Assembly: GCA_003249935.1 (NCBI GenBank)
Contig: QKHT01000038.1
Location: forward strand, 1-51,118
DNA length: 51,118 nt
Direction: 5' to 3'
Source: Bacteroidota bacterium
Lineage (GTDB): Bacteria > Bacteroidota > Bacteroidia > Bacteroidales > UBA5342
Both the position numbers and the translations under genes were made by a program. Under the pieces are notes generated by a model. That model was given only the letters and a program-made list of their open reading frames with translations, did not search any database and was not told the DNA's origin. The stretch's first letter is position 1. The number at the start of each line of letters is the position of its first letter. Of the stretch, positions 28,888 through 37,017 are shown in pieces.

Positions 28888-29745
28888 TATAATCGTATTA
28901 TTTTATCCGTCTTTTCTAAAACGGTGCAAAAATAGTACTATTGGTTCAAAAATAAAACCTAAATCGGCTCATTGATTGCTAATTAGAACGATTCTAAAAC
29001 AATGCTGAAAAATTTCTGTAATTGTGCAATCTTGTCGCTCTTTTTAGAATCTTGCATTAATTTACCTTTCTGTTTCCAGAAAATAGTATGAACCATATTT
29101 GGGCTTTTTTTGGGCTAACATTCTTAAAAACATAAAATTTTCGTATTCCTTTTGTCTGAAAAAAATTATAGAATTCGATAGAAAGGTACTGTCTGATTGT
29201 TCAATTGCTCTGTTTGTTAACGTAATTGGTGTTTTTCCAAAGATAAACATCGAGGATTATGGCAAGAGGCAACTTGTAATAGAAATATTGGGTTATATTT
29301 TGTTTTTGAGCCACCTTCATCGCGTTCTCACATAGTATTCTCATGCGGGGTGTTTTTTTAGTTGTGGTAATTCAAATGATATTGCTTTATCCGATAAAAG
29401 TTAACCGCAAGCCATCGTAATGATTGCTTCGGTTATATTCATATTCCATAATAGATATAGTGCATACTATCCGGCAGTAGTAAGAACAAAGGTTTTAAAT
29501 ATCAATAGATCGTTTGATTGTTGATTTTGAATTTTATGAAACATAACATGCTTGCGTAATAATTTTGAAAATCTGATTATTTTTTAGGGGCTATGATAAA
29601 ATGTGTTAAAAAAATCCATTGATTATTCACAGTGCGCAAATAGAAATAATCCATTAATTAGTATCGATATACCAATAAAACAGAATGCCCGGCATGTACA
29701 ACAAATTCTATTTACAGCATTTGTTTATCATATCATTTTTTTAAG
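28888..29745. other. Long AT-rich region without a recognisable gene
   Basis: These 858 bases lie between the CoA transferase promoter side and the 3' end of the tetR gene. Short open frames exist on both strands (for example plus 29099-29335, TTG start) but none has a ribosome site, a family resemblance or good codon use. Two CAAAAATA motifs (28927 and 28947) read as TATTTTTG on the minus strand and may be -7 elements of the CoA transferase gene. I see no tRNA, terminator or repeat in the rest. Confidence 0.55.
28927..28934 (-). promoter_or_regulatory. Candidate -7 element for the CoA transferase gene
   Basis: TATTTTTG on the minus strand fits TAnnTTTG, 40 nt upstream of the ATG. A second identical octamer lies 20 nt further upstream (28947-28954), so either could be used. 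Confidence 0.35.
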
Positions 29746-30333
29746 TTATGCTTTTAAGCAATTATAGAATTCAAGTAGTTGGAGACTCATTCGTTCAATT
29801 GCGGTTTCGTGGTCTCGCTTATGGTGTATAAGACTTTGGGCAACACCCCAATTTAACGTGAAAAATAATTCCGACAAAAGGGTTGTGTTTAAGCCGACTT
29901 TTAATTCTCCCTTAGCCACAGCCCGGTCCATTACAAGTTTTGTCGTTGCGATTTCCGTCATTACGAAACCATCTTTTTTAGATGCGTAATTTGGATAATG
30001 CCGTGAAGCATCAATAAACAACGAAAGTAAATTAATTGGTAAATAAGTCGGATATGGAACTAAAGCTTTGTCGATAAGTGATTTTGCTTTGTCGATACAT
30101 AGGTTTATAAATTTAAGGAAGGTGGTCTCTTCTTCAATATCGATGCATGTAATTACCAGGTATTTATCGACTACGGCCATAAAAAGTTCTTCTTTATTTC
30201 TAAAGTGGTGATAGAGTGCCCCTTTAGTTAATCCAATGGCGTTACTTATATCTTTGATGGAAACGCCTTCGAAACTCTTATTTAAAAAAAGAGTATACGC
30301 CTTGTCAATTATATATTCTTTTGTGTTGTTCAT
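29746..30333 (-). CDS. TetR/AcrR-family transcriptional regulator
   Basis: A 195-residue repressor with the N-terminal TetR helix-turn-helix (YIIDKAYTLFLNKSFEGVSI, then KDISNAIGLTKGALYHHF and RNKEELF). The C-terminal ligand domain is variable and does not reveal its inducer. No transporter or enzyme gene is adjacent in the same direction, so the target is unknown. An imperfect palindrome at 30341-30358, just upstream of its ATG, together with a -7 element at 30360, suggests that it represses itself. Confidence 0.92.
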   Translation of the reverse strand: MNNTKEYIIDKAYTLFLNKSFEGVSIKDISNAIGLTKGALYHHFRNKEELFMAVVDKYLVITCIDIEEETTFLKFINLCIDKAKSLIDKALVPYPTYLPINLLSLFIDASRHYPNYASKKDGFVMTEIATTKLVMDRAVAKGELKVGLNTTLLSELFFTLNWGVAQSLIHHKRDHETAIERMSLQLLEFYNCLKA

Positions 30334-30340
30334 AAAAAAA

Positions 30341-30358
30341 ATACCAATCGTTCAGTAT
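30341..30358. promoter_or_regulatory. Candidate TetR operator (18-bp imperfect palindrome)
   Basis: ATACCAATCGTTCAGTAT is a dyad with matching pattern ATACnnAnCGnTnnGTAT. It covers the predicted transcription start of tetR, an ideal place for autorepression. Binding is inferred only. Confidence 0.5.
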
Positions 30359-30359
30359 G

Positions 30360-30367
30360 CAAAGTTA
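30360..30367 (-). promoter_or_regulatory. Candidate -7 element for tetR
   Basis: TAACTTTG on the minus strand fits TAnnTTTG, 27 nt upstream of the tetR ATG and immediately upstream of the palindrome. Confidence 0.45.
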
Positions 30368-30548
30368 GTGATTGTTTTTAAAGTGGAAATATTTTTTATT
30401 TTAAATGGCCTTTGGTGTATCGCACTTTTCCTGTGTTATGTTCCCGAAGTCTGTTTTCGAGGTTCATTGTACTGCCATAATAGAATGTTTTATGCGACAG
30501 GCTTTGCAAAATGTAGGTGTAAAATTTCATGACAAACGGTTTTTAAAC

Positions 30549-30575
30549 AAAAAGCCGGCTAAAAAGCCGGCTTTT
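30549..30575 (-). terminator. Terminator of tRNA-Ser
   Basis: Self-complementary arms AGCCGGCT/AGCCGGCT with a 4-nt loop, followed on the minus strand by TTTTT. It begins right after the tRNA 3' end. Confidence 0.85.
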
Positions 30576-30576
30576 G

Positions 30577-30661
30577 CGGAGAGAGAGGGATTCGAACCCC
30601 CGGTACCTCACAGTACAACGGTTTTCAAGACCGCCGCGATCGACCACTCTGCCATCTCTCC
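30577..30661 (-). tRNA. tRNA-Ser (anticodon UGA)
   Basis: On the minus strand the sequence starts GGAGAGATGGCAGAGTGG and closes its acceptor stem with TCTCTCC plus discriminator G. The anticodon loop CTTGAAA gives TGA, reading UCA. A long variable arm (TGTACTGTGAGGTACC region) is typical of serine tRNA, and the T loop GGTTCGAATCC is intact. The CCA end is not encoded. Length is 85 nt. Confidence 0.95.
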
Positions 30662-30904
30662 CAGAGCGGTGCAAAAGTACTGCAATATTTTTAATTTGCA
30701 AATATTGAGATTAAAAAATGATTATTAATCTGCAATTATTTTTCTGTTTTAAGTCAATGCGAAAAGCTGTAAATGCGCATTGTGAAATTACATTTTTGAA
30801 AATGAGCCAATTAATTCGGTATGACAAATATTGGCAATGACTCCATCTTTTTTTCCTAATTTTACATGAGTAATTAAAAATCACGAATTATAAGCAATAT
30901 AGAT

Positions 30905-32278
30905 ATGGAAAAGGCAAAAGAATTTATCGAAAGAGAGTGGTTTACCATAACCGGTCAGTTGTTTTCGCTTATGAAAATTGAATCGGTGAGTGCCAAACCT
31001 GAACTAAAAAAGAAAATGTACGAAGCCGCCGATTATTGGCAGGTGCTGCTTCTGGATGCAGGCGTCGATACGGCCGAGGTTATCGAAACAGCCGGTAATC
31101 CTGTAACGTATGGCGAAAAGATTATTGATCCGAAAGCACCAACAATAATGGTATATGCACATATGGATGTTATGCCGGCCGAGCCACTTAATTTATGGAA
31201 ATATCAGCCGTTCGAACCTCGCGAAGAAAACGGATACATCCTTGGTCGCGGTGCAAATGACGATAAAGGCCAGTCATTTATACAACTGAAAGCGTTTGAA
31301 TATCTTGCTAAAAATAACCTTTTGAAAGTAAATGTAAAGTTTATTATTGAAGGCGAGGAAGAAGTCGGGTCGCCCTCATTGGCTGGTTTTTTGGAAAAGC
31401 ACAAAGATCAATTAGCCTGCGACTTCATTCTTGTCAGCGACACCAATATGGCAGGTATTGATATGCCGGGTATTACAACTGGTTTGCGAGGACTTGCTTA
31501 TTGGGAAATTGAAGTAAAAGGGCCATCGCACGATTTGCACAGTGGTATTTTTGGTGGCGCAGTCGCAAATCCGGCCAATGTTCTGGCATCGATGCTTGCC
31601 AACGTTCATAATGCCGATGGTGCCATTACGATACCGGGATTTTACGATAAAGTTCGCGAGCTTTCGTACGAAGAACGTGCAAAAATTAACGAAGCAACTT
31701 ATAACGAAACCGATTACAAAGCAAGTCTTGGCGTATCGGCATTGCATGGTGAAAACGGATATTCGACATTGGAGCGAACCGGCATAAGGCCAACATTCGA
31801 TATTTGTGGTATTTGGTCGGGGTATACCGGCGAAGGAACAAAAACTGTATTACCAGCGGTGGCGAAGGCGAAAATATCGAGCCGTTTAGTGCCTAACCAG
31901 TCATACGCAGAAATGGCGGCATTGGTAAAAGACTTTTTTGAACAGAATATGCCGGAAGGCGTCACTGTTACCGTAAAGGATTTGCATGGCGGCGATCCGT
32001 ACGAATGTCCGGCCGATTTTGTGCCGCTAAAAGCAGCGGAGCAGGCCTTATTTAAAATATTTGGTAAGCCGGCTGTGCATCTCCGGTCGGGTGGTTCAAT
32101 TCCGATAATCAGTACATTCGAAAAAATTTTGGGGGTAAAAACACTGCTCATTGGTTTTGGCCTCGGCAGCGATGCGATCCATTCGCCTAACGAAAACTTC
32201 AGTATCAATAATCTTAAAAAAGGTATTGAGTCGATGATACAGTTTTACATTGAATATCAACAAAATATAGGTAAATAG
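30905..32278 (+). CDS. M20-family metallodipeptidase (CNDP/PepV-like)
   Basis: A cytoplasmic zinc dipeptidase of 457 residues. The dinuclear-metal motifs are visible: YAHMDVMPAE (His86, Asp88), GRGANDDKGQ (Asp119/120) and IIEGEEEVGSPS (Glu151-153), plus the C-terminal GGSIPIIS and SDAIHSPNENF with the last His ligand. The central lid domain includes EIEVKGPSHDLHSGIFGGAV. The sequence follows the carnosine/non-specific dipeptidase branch rather than ArgE or DapE. It stands alone upstream of the PhnW-like gene with a 93-nt gap, so co-transcription is possible but not evident. Confidence 0.93.
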   Translation: MEKAKEFIEREWFTITGQLFSLMKIESVSAKPELKKKMYEAADYWQVLLLDAGVDTAEVIETAGNPVTYGEKIIDPKAPTIMVYAHMDVMPAEPLNLWKYQPFEPREENGYILGRGANDDKGQSFIQLKAFEYLAKNNLLKVNVKFIIEGEEEVGSPSLAGFLEKHKDQLACDFILVSDTNMAGIDMPGITTGLRGLAYWEIEVKGPSHDLHSGIFGGAVANPANVLASMLANVHNADGAITIPGFYDKVRELSYEERAKINEATYNETDYKASLGVSALHGENGYSTLERTGIRPTFDICGIWSGYTGEGTKTVLPAVAKAKISSRLVPNQSYAEMAALVKDFFEQNMPEGVTVTVKDLHGGDPYECPADFVPLKAAEQALFKIFGKPAVHLRSGGSIPIISTFEKILGVKTLLIGFGLGSDAIHSPNENFSINNLKKGIESMIQFYIEYQQNIGK

Positions 32279-32371
32279 CAAAAATATTTTGTCGCTTAAT
32301 ATGCAGCAATAAAAACGTAATATCCTGTTCATCCTAACTTAATTTAGCGGGGTTAAATTGCCGCAAAATTG

Positions 32372-33064
32372 ATGGACATGGAAAATACGAAAATGGTTGC
32401 AGCCAAAGCGGTTAAAACAAACCATACTGCAAAAAGCTTAGTTGAAGTTCGCGAAGGCGATAGAATTCAGTTTTTGCGTTCGAAACTGGCAATTTCCGAT
32501 CGGTATGGAATCGATGCCATTTCTATCCCCGGAAGTGCAGGTTTTGGCATTGAATCGGTATTGTCGTCAGCAATTTTTTATGGCGATGGGGTAATATTTA
32601 TTGGCAAAAGTGAGCATAAATTAAATACTAAAAAGATACTTGGTACGTATAAAATACCTTTTTACGAAGTATATGCCGAAACAAACATTACAATTATCGA
32701 CGAATTGGTAAGCGTATTGCATACTTCGCGCCGCTACAAGCATTTGGTGTTGTCGGTTAATACGTTGAACAACGATTTTTACGATCTGTTGGATCGTATT
32801 GCCGGGTTGCACCAAGCAACCGGGATTCAAATTATTTGCGATTTTAATGGTTCGCTTATCAATATTTCGGCAATGCCTGATTTTTGCGATATTGATTGTA
32901 TGGTTTTTGCCATTGAGGAGTTTGGCTCCGGCATGCATTTGCAAAACATTGTGTTGGCTCACCGCCGATTTCTTACTTCGTGCGAAGGGCAAAGCCACAC
33001 TGTTTCGCTCGATTTGTATTCGGCATGGCGATTGCAGTTCGAAAACTCATGCCACAACACATAG
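32372..33064 (+). CDS. Degenerate class V aminotransferase (PhnW-like) lacking the PLP lysine and both ends
   Basis: No standard family fits its full length, but its layout follows 2-aminoethylphosphonate transaminase (PhnW). SIPGSAGFGIESVLSSAIF corresponds to the PLP-phosphate loop. QIICDFNGSLINI corresponds to the strand with the pyridine-binding Asp, which is kept. DCMVFAIEEFGSG aligns with the usual SANKCxxGxPG, so the PLP lysine is replaced by Glu. HTVSLDLYSAWRLQFE matches the SLSLDLYDQW segment, after which the protein ends about 110 residues short. The N-terminal ~20 residues of PhnW are also missing. It cannot be a normal transaminase; it may be a pseudoenzyme or a decaying gene. The frame is intact with good codon use. 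I chose the ATG at 32372 (230 aa) over the TTG just before it. Confidence 0.6.
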   Translation: MDMENTKMVAAKAVKTNHTAKSLVEVREGDRIQFLRSKLAISDRYGIDAISIPGSAGFGIESVLSSAIFYGDGVIFIGKSEHKLNTKKILGTYKIPFYEVYAETNITIIDELVSVLHTSRRYKHLVLSVNTLNNDFYDLLDRIAGLHQATGIQIICDFNGSLINISAMPDFCDIDCMVFAIEEFGSGMHLQNIVLAHRRFLTSCEGQSHTVSLDLYSAWRLQFENSCHNT

Positions 33065-33400
33065 TTTTTTGGTTTCGGGTTGAACCATGGCAATGCATTC
33101 CGGGTTTTTGGCTGAACCTTCTGCCTTATGTTTATAAACATCATTCGCAGGATAGGGGCTGAAACATCCTATAAAAAAAACATAATAATGCCAAATTGTC
33201 AATCACATGGTGATCTGTACGAAAATTGAACTCCAATATAAAATGGATTGATTATTAGAAATATACAATAAAATTACGCGCAGAAACTTTCCTCTATTTC
33301 TTTGTGATAAGAGCTGTTTATAGTGCCTATGGTCTTAAATATAAGATTCAAAGGCATTATTTTTTTATATTTGTTCGATTAAATGATATTTACGTCTATA
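33065..33400. other. Intergenic region upstream of cysH
   Basis: These 336 bases contain no credible gene. A -7 motif for cysH lies near 33366. A weak stem near 33147-33170 (AGGAT/ATCCT) is followed by A's, so it is not a plus-strand terminator. No sulfur-related riboswitch is recognised. Confidence 0.5.
33366..33373 (+). promoter_or_regulatory. Candidate -7 element for cysH
   Basis: TATATTTG fits TAnnTTTG. A TSS near 33380 leaves a 21-nt leader for the ATG at 33401 but only about 3 nt for the ATG at 33383. Confidence 0.4.
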
Positions 33401-34102
33401 ATGGAAGCAAAAGTAGAATCGCTGAATCATATTCTTGGTAATGCAACTGCCGAAAAAATAGTTGCAACAATTTATGCCGAATTTGGTGAGAAAGTAGCAT
33501 TTTCGTCGAGCCTTGGGGCCGAAGATCAGGTGCTTACCGATATGGTAATGAAGCATGCAAAGGGTATGCGTATTTTTACACTCGATACAGGCAGGTTATT
33601 TCCCGAAACATACGATCTTATTGCTCGTACGAACAATAAGTACAAAACTAAAATAGAGGTTTTCTTTCCCGATTATCAACAGGTACAGGAAATGGTTAAT
33701 ACCAAGGGGATAAATCTGTTTTTCGATAGTGTAGATCATCGCAAATTGTGTTGTCGGTTGCGCAAAATTGAACCATTAAAACGTGCTTTTTCGGGGCTTG
33801 ATGCCTGGGTTTGCGGTTTGCGGGCATCGCAATCGGTTACTCGCGAAGGGCTTAAAGTTGTAGAGTGGGATAGTGCCAATGGTTTGGTTAAAATAAATCC
33901 GTTGGCCAATTGGACCGAAGAGCAGGTTTGGGCTTATCTAAACGATAATAAAGTGCCATACAATCCGTTGCACGATAAAGGGTTTCCGAGTATTGGTTGC
34001 CAGCCCTGTACCAGGGCGGTAATGCCGGGCGAAGATGTACGTGCCGGGCGATGGTATTGGGAAAATCCCGACACCAAAGAATGCGGCCTTCATAAGCGGT
34101 AA
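33401..34102 (+). CDS. cysH: Phosphoadenylyl/adenylyl-sulfate reductase (APS-reductase type, 4Fe-4S)
   Basis: The enzyme reduces activated sulfate (APS or PAPS) to sulfite in assimilation. The N-terminal PP-loop fold shows AFSSSLGAEDQVLTDMV and FTLDTGRLFPETY. Cysteine pairs KLCCRLRK (C117, C118 from the chosen start) and GCQPCTRAV (C200, C203) form the 4Fe-4S ligands that mark APS reductases. The C-terminal catalytic cysteine is in KECGLHKR (C228). I chose ATG 33401 (233 aa) because of the promoter position; ATG 33383 would add six residues. CysD/CysN and sulfite reductase genes are not in the window. Confidence 0.93.
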   Translation: MEAKVESLNHILGNATAEKIVATIYAEFGEKVAFSSSLGAEDQVLTDMVMKHAKGMRIFTLDTGRLFPETYDLIARTNNKYKTKIEVFFPDYQQVQEMVNTKGINLFFDSVDHRKLCCRLRKIEPLKRAFSGLDAWVCGLRASQSVTREGLKVVEWDSANGLVKINPLANWTEEQVWAYLNDNKVPYNPLHDKGFPSIGCQPCTRAVMPGEDVRAGRWYWENPDTKECGLHKR

Positions 34103-34116
34103 TATGGTTAACTATG

Positions 34117-34320
34117 CTGCGTGAGGGATTGCAGCGGTAGCCCGCAGGTGACGGACCTATATAATGGAATTTTTACATATGATGTGTGGGCATTTGATGA
34201 GAAATAGATTTTAATGAAATGTCGTTTTTCTGAATGATGTGCATGCTTTTATCGGGGAGTTCCGGCACCGAGGACTACAAGCGGAAAGCCCGACCCGAGT
34301 TTACGAGGGGCACGCCCCCC
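34117..34320 (+). ncRNA. Structured intergenic element resembling flavo-1 RNA
   Basis: The region holds two related half-sites, GAGGGATTGCAGCGGTAGCC (from 34123) and GGACTACAAGCGGAAAGCCC (from 34272). The outer ends pair: GCGTG (34119-34123) with CACGC (34311-34315), next to GGG and CCC runs. This layout, with AGCGG in the first half and AGCGGAAAGC in the second, resembles the flavo-1 intergenic RNAs reported in many Bacteroidetes. Its function is unknown. It lies between cysH and the dCMP deaminase gene on the plus strand. The match is from memory of the motif and was not tested against a covariance model. Confidence 0.45.
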
Positions 34321-34350
34321 AATAAATGATAAAAACAAGAATGTTCGAAT

Positions 34351-34788
34351 ATGTACAACCACGAAAAGCAGTTAAATCTGGACAGACGATATTTGAGGAT
34401 GGCGCACATTTGGGCCGAAAATTCGTACTGTGTACGACGGAAAGTTGGCGCATTGCTGGTAAAGGATAAAATGATAATTTCGGATGGTTACAACGGCACA
34501 CCGTCGGGGTTTGAAAATGTTTGCGAAAATGATGAGGGACTTACTAAGCCGTATGTACTTCATGCAGAGGCGAATGCAATAAGCAAAGTGGCGCGAAGCA
34601 ATAACAGCAGCGACGGCTCTACATTGTATGTAACCTCGTCGCCTTGTATTGAATGTGCAAAACTCATTATTCAGGCGGGCATAAAAAGAGTGATATTTTC
34701 GGATAAATACAGGTTGGAAGATGGCATAGAACTCATGAAACGTGCCGATATTGAAGTTGTACATCTTAATTTGGAAGATAATGAATAG
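34351..34788 (+). CDS. dCMP deaminase (ComEB-like)
   Basis: A zinc-dependent cytidine/deoxycytidylate deaminase of 145 residues that supplies dUMP for dTTP synthesis. The zinc and catalytic residues are clear: LHAEANAI (His71, Glu73) and SSPCIECAKLI (Cys99, Cys102). The N-terminal SYCVRRKVGALLVKD and GYNGTPSGFENVC are typical of dCMP deaminases. It overlaps the start of the ctpA-like gene by 8 nt, so the two are translationally coupled. Confidence 0.94.
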   Translation: MYNHEKQLNLDRRYLRMAHIWAENSYCVRRKVGALLVKDKMIISDGYNGTPSGFENVCENDEGLTKPYVLHAEANAISKVARSNNSSDGSTLYVTSSPCIECAKLIIQAGIKRVIFSDKYRLEDGIELMKRADIEVVHLNLEDNE

Positions 34789-36418
34789 TTCGGAAAATTT
34801 GTTGAAGAGATTACTGCCTGTATTAATTGCAGTAGCAATTGTAGTAGGTATTATAGCGGGAAATTTAATGTCCAGATATTCGGGTCGACAACAGGCTAAT
34901 GTATCTTTGAGCCAGCAAGGTTCTGGTAAAATAGATGCGATACTCGACCTGGTAGAGCGGCAGTATGTGGATAAGATTAAACGCGATTCGATGGAAGAGT
35001 CGCTGATTCCAAAGCTATTAGAAGAATTGGATCCGCATTCGGTTTACATACCGGCAAGTGACCTTCAGGCGGTAAACGAAGAGCTCGATAGTAGTTTTGG
35101 CGGAATTGGGGTTCAGTTTAATATACAAGATGATACCGTGATGGTGATGGATGTAATTTCGGGAGGTCCTTCCGAGCGGGTTGGAATTCATGCAGGCGAC
35201 AGAATTGTATCGGTGAATGATACGGTTTTTGTTGGAAAAAAAATATCGAATGATAAGGTAATGAAAAAGTTACGCGGCCCCAAAGGTACCAAAGTTAAGG
35301 TTGGTGTAGTGCGTAATGGTATTAAAGGCGGAATGAATTTTGAAATTACCCGGGGCGATATTCCCGTATATAGTGTGGATGTTTCGTATATTATAAAACC
35401 GGGTATCGGTTATATAAAGGTAAGTAAGTTCAGCCGGAATACTTATTCGGAGTTTTTAAATGCACTTTGTGAATTAAAGGCACTGGAAGCAAAATCGGTT
35501 ATTGTGGATTTAAGAGGCAATCAGGGCGGCTTTTTGGATCAGGCCGTACAAATGATCAATGAATTTATGAACCGAGGTGATTTAATCGTGTATACACAGG
35601 GGAAATCTTCGGCACGACAGGAGTTTAGGGCTGATGGTTCGGGTACATGTAAAGATGAAAAACTGATTATACTCATTGATGAATGGTCGGCATCGGCTTC
35701 CGAAATTTTTTCCGGCGCAATTCAGGATAACGACCGTGGCTTAATTATTGGCCGTCGTAGTTTTGGCAAAGGATTGGTTCAGAATCAGTTCCCAATATCC
35801 GATGGTTCGGCAGTTCGACTAACGATTGCCAGATATTACACCCCATCGGGGCGTTGTATTCAAAAATCGTATGGCGATGACAAGGAAGATTATTACAAGG
35901 ATATCTTCAACCGTTATATGCATGGTGAAATGGATAAAAAGGACAGCATTAAACTCAACGGTGAGAAATTTAAAACAAAGAGCGGAAGGTTGGTTTATGG
36001 TGGTGGGGGTATAATGCCCGATATTTTTGTTCCTATTGATACCACCGGAATGACACCATTTTTTAACAAAGTGGTTCAAAAGGGATTAATCTATTCTTAC
36101 GCATTTAAATATACCGATAGAAATCGCGAAATACTTAAGTCCTATCAAACGTTTGGGGCTCTTAACGGGTATCTTAACGGCGAAAATTTGTATGCCAAAT
36201 TCGTTGATTTTTGCTTCGAAAATGGTGTTAATCCATCGGATAAAGAACGAGCCACATCCAAAATGTTGATAGAATCGCAATTGAAAGCTTATATTTCGCG
36301 CAATATATTAGATAATAAGGGCTTTTATCCGGCATTGTTGCCCATAGACGAAACGTTGCAAAAGGCATTGGAAATTCTTTCGGGAGGTAGTGCAAAATTC
36401 GAATCGTATTTGAGATGA
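34781..36418 (+). CDS. C-terminal processing peptidase (S41 family, CtpA/Prc-like)
   Basis: An envelope serine protease with an N-terminal membrane anchor (LLPVLIAVAIVVGIIAGN), a PDZ domain (residues ~85-175, with GGIGVQFNI and SERVGIHAGDRIVSVND), and the S41 catalytic core. The core has SASASEIFSGA (catalytic Ser, about residue 305) and RSFGKGLVQ (Lys). The C-terminal ~150 residues are a family extension. From the ATG at 34781 it has 545 residues; an in-frame ATG at 34742 lies well inside the upstream gene and is unlikely. It overlaps dCMP deaminase by 8 nt and the next gene by 4 nt. Confidence 0.94.
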   Translation: MNSSENLLKRLLPVLIAVAIVVGIIAGNLMSRYSGRQQANVSLSQQGSGKIDAILDLVERQYVDKIKRDSMEESLIPKLLEELDPHSVYIPASDLQAVNEELDSSFGGIGVQFNIQDDTVMVMDVISGGPSERVGIHAGDRIVSVNDTVFVGKKISNDKVMKKLRGPKGTKVKVGVVRNGIKGGMNFEITRGDIPVYSVDVSYIIKPGIGYIKVSKFSRNTYSEFLNALCELKALEAKSVIVDLRGNQGGFLDQAVQMINEFMNRGDLIVYTQGKSSARQEFRADGSGTCKDEKLIILIDEWSASASEIFSGAIQDNDRGLIIGRRSFGKGLVQNQFPISDGSAVRLTIARYYTPSGRCIQKSYGDDKEDYYKDIFNRYMHGEMDKKDSIKLNGEKFKTKSGRLVYGGGGIMPDIFVPIDTTGMTPFFNKVVQKGLIYSYAFKYTDRNREILKSYQTFGALNGYLNGENLYAKFVDFCFENGVNPSDKERATSKMLIESQLKAYISRNILDNKGFYPALLPIDETLQKALEILSGGSAKFESYLR

Positions 36419-37011
36419 CAACGGACAAATTTAATGGATGGGTGGCTGTATATTGTGCCTCGAGCACAAGTGTTCACCCAAAATATTTTGCAGCATCTGA
36501 GAAACTTTCGGCAGCACTTGCAACCCATGGATTTGGTATTGTTTATGGGGGTGGGTCCAAAGGGCTTATGGGTGCGGTTGCCGACGAAATGTTACGGATG
36601 GGTGGCCGCATCAGGGGGATTATTCCCACTTTTATGACCGAAGTAGAGTGGCATCATAAGGGTTTGAATAGCTTGCAGTTGGTTGAAACGATGGCCGAAA
36701 GGAAAATGATGATGGTCGAAAATACCGTTGGTGTTGTGGCACTTCCCGGAGGTGTGGGTACTCTCGAAGAGATTCTTGAAGTGATTAGCCATAAGCGACT
36801 TGGGTTGTATTTTAACCCGGTTATATTTTTAAATATTGATGGTTATTTTAATCCGTTAATTGAGATGCTTGAACGGATGGTTGAAGAAAAATTTATGAGG
36901 GTTGAACACCTGAAGCTATGGTCAGTGGCAAAAAATGCAGAAGAGGTTATAGAATTGATTAAAAATACCGAACTTTGGCCCGCAAATGCACGCAATTTTG
37001 CGGGATTGTAG
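36415..37011 (+). CDS. LOG/TIGR00730 Rossmann-fold protein (cytokinin riboside phosphoribohydrolase family)
   Basis: A 198-residue lysine-decarboxylase-like Rossmann protein. The motifs are YGGGSKGLMGAVADEML, the family's RK motif in MAERKMMMVE, and the active-site VALPGGVGTLEEILEV (PGGxGTxxE). In plants and some bacteria such proteins hydrolyse nucleoside 5'-monophosphates to release a base; here the substrate is unknown. Its ATG overlaps the CtpA stop (ATGA), so it is translated with that gene. It precedes the DUF4271 gene by 6 nt. Confidence 0.93.
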   Translation: MTTDKFNGWVAVYCASSTSVHPKYFAASEKLSAALATHGFGIVYGGGSKGLMGAVADEMLRMGGRIRGIIPTFMTEVEWHHKGLNSLQLVETMAERKMMMVENTVGVVALPGGVGTLEEILEVISHKRLGLYFNPVIFLNIDGYFNPLIEMLERMVEEKFMRVEHLKLWSVAKNAEEVIELIKNTELWPANARNFAGL

Positions 37012-37017
37012 TTTATT

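Noticed and set aside
29099-29335. 78-codon plus-strand frame
   Set aside because: TTG start, no ribosome site, no recognised family, and an overlapping minus-strand frame of equal quality.
31714-32208. 164-codon minus-strand frame
   Set aside because: Antisense to the M20 peptidase gene with no family resemblance.
33147-33170. Terminator after the PhnW-like gene
   Set aside because: The AGGAT/ATCCT stem is weak and followed by A's on the plus strand, so it does not fit a terminator.
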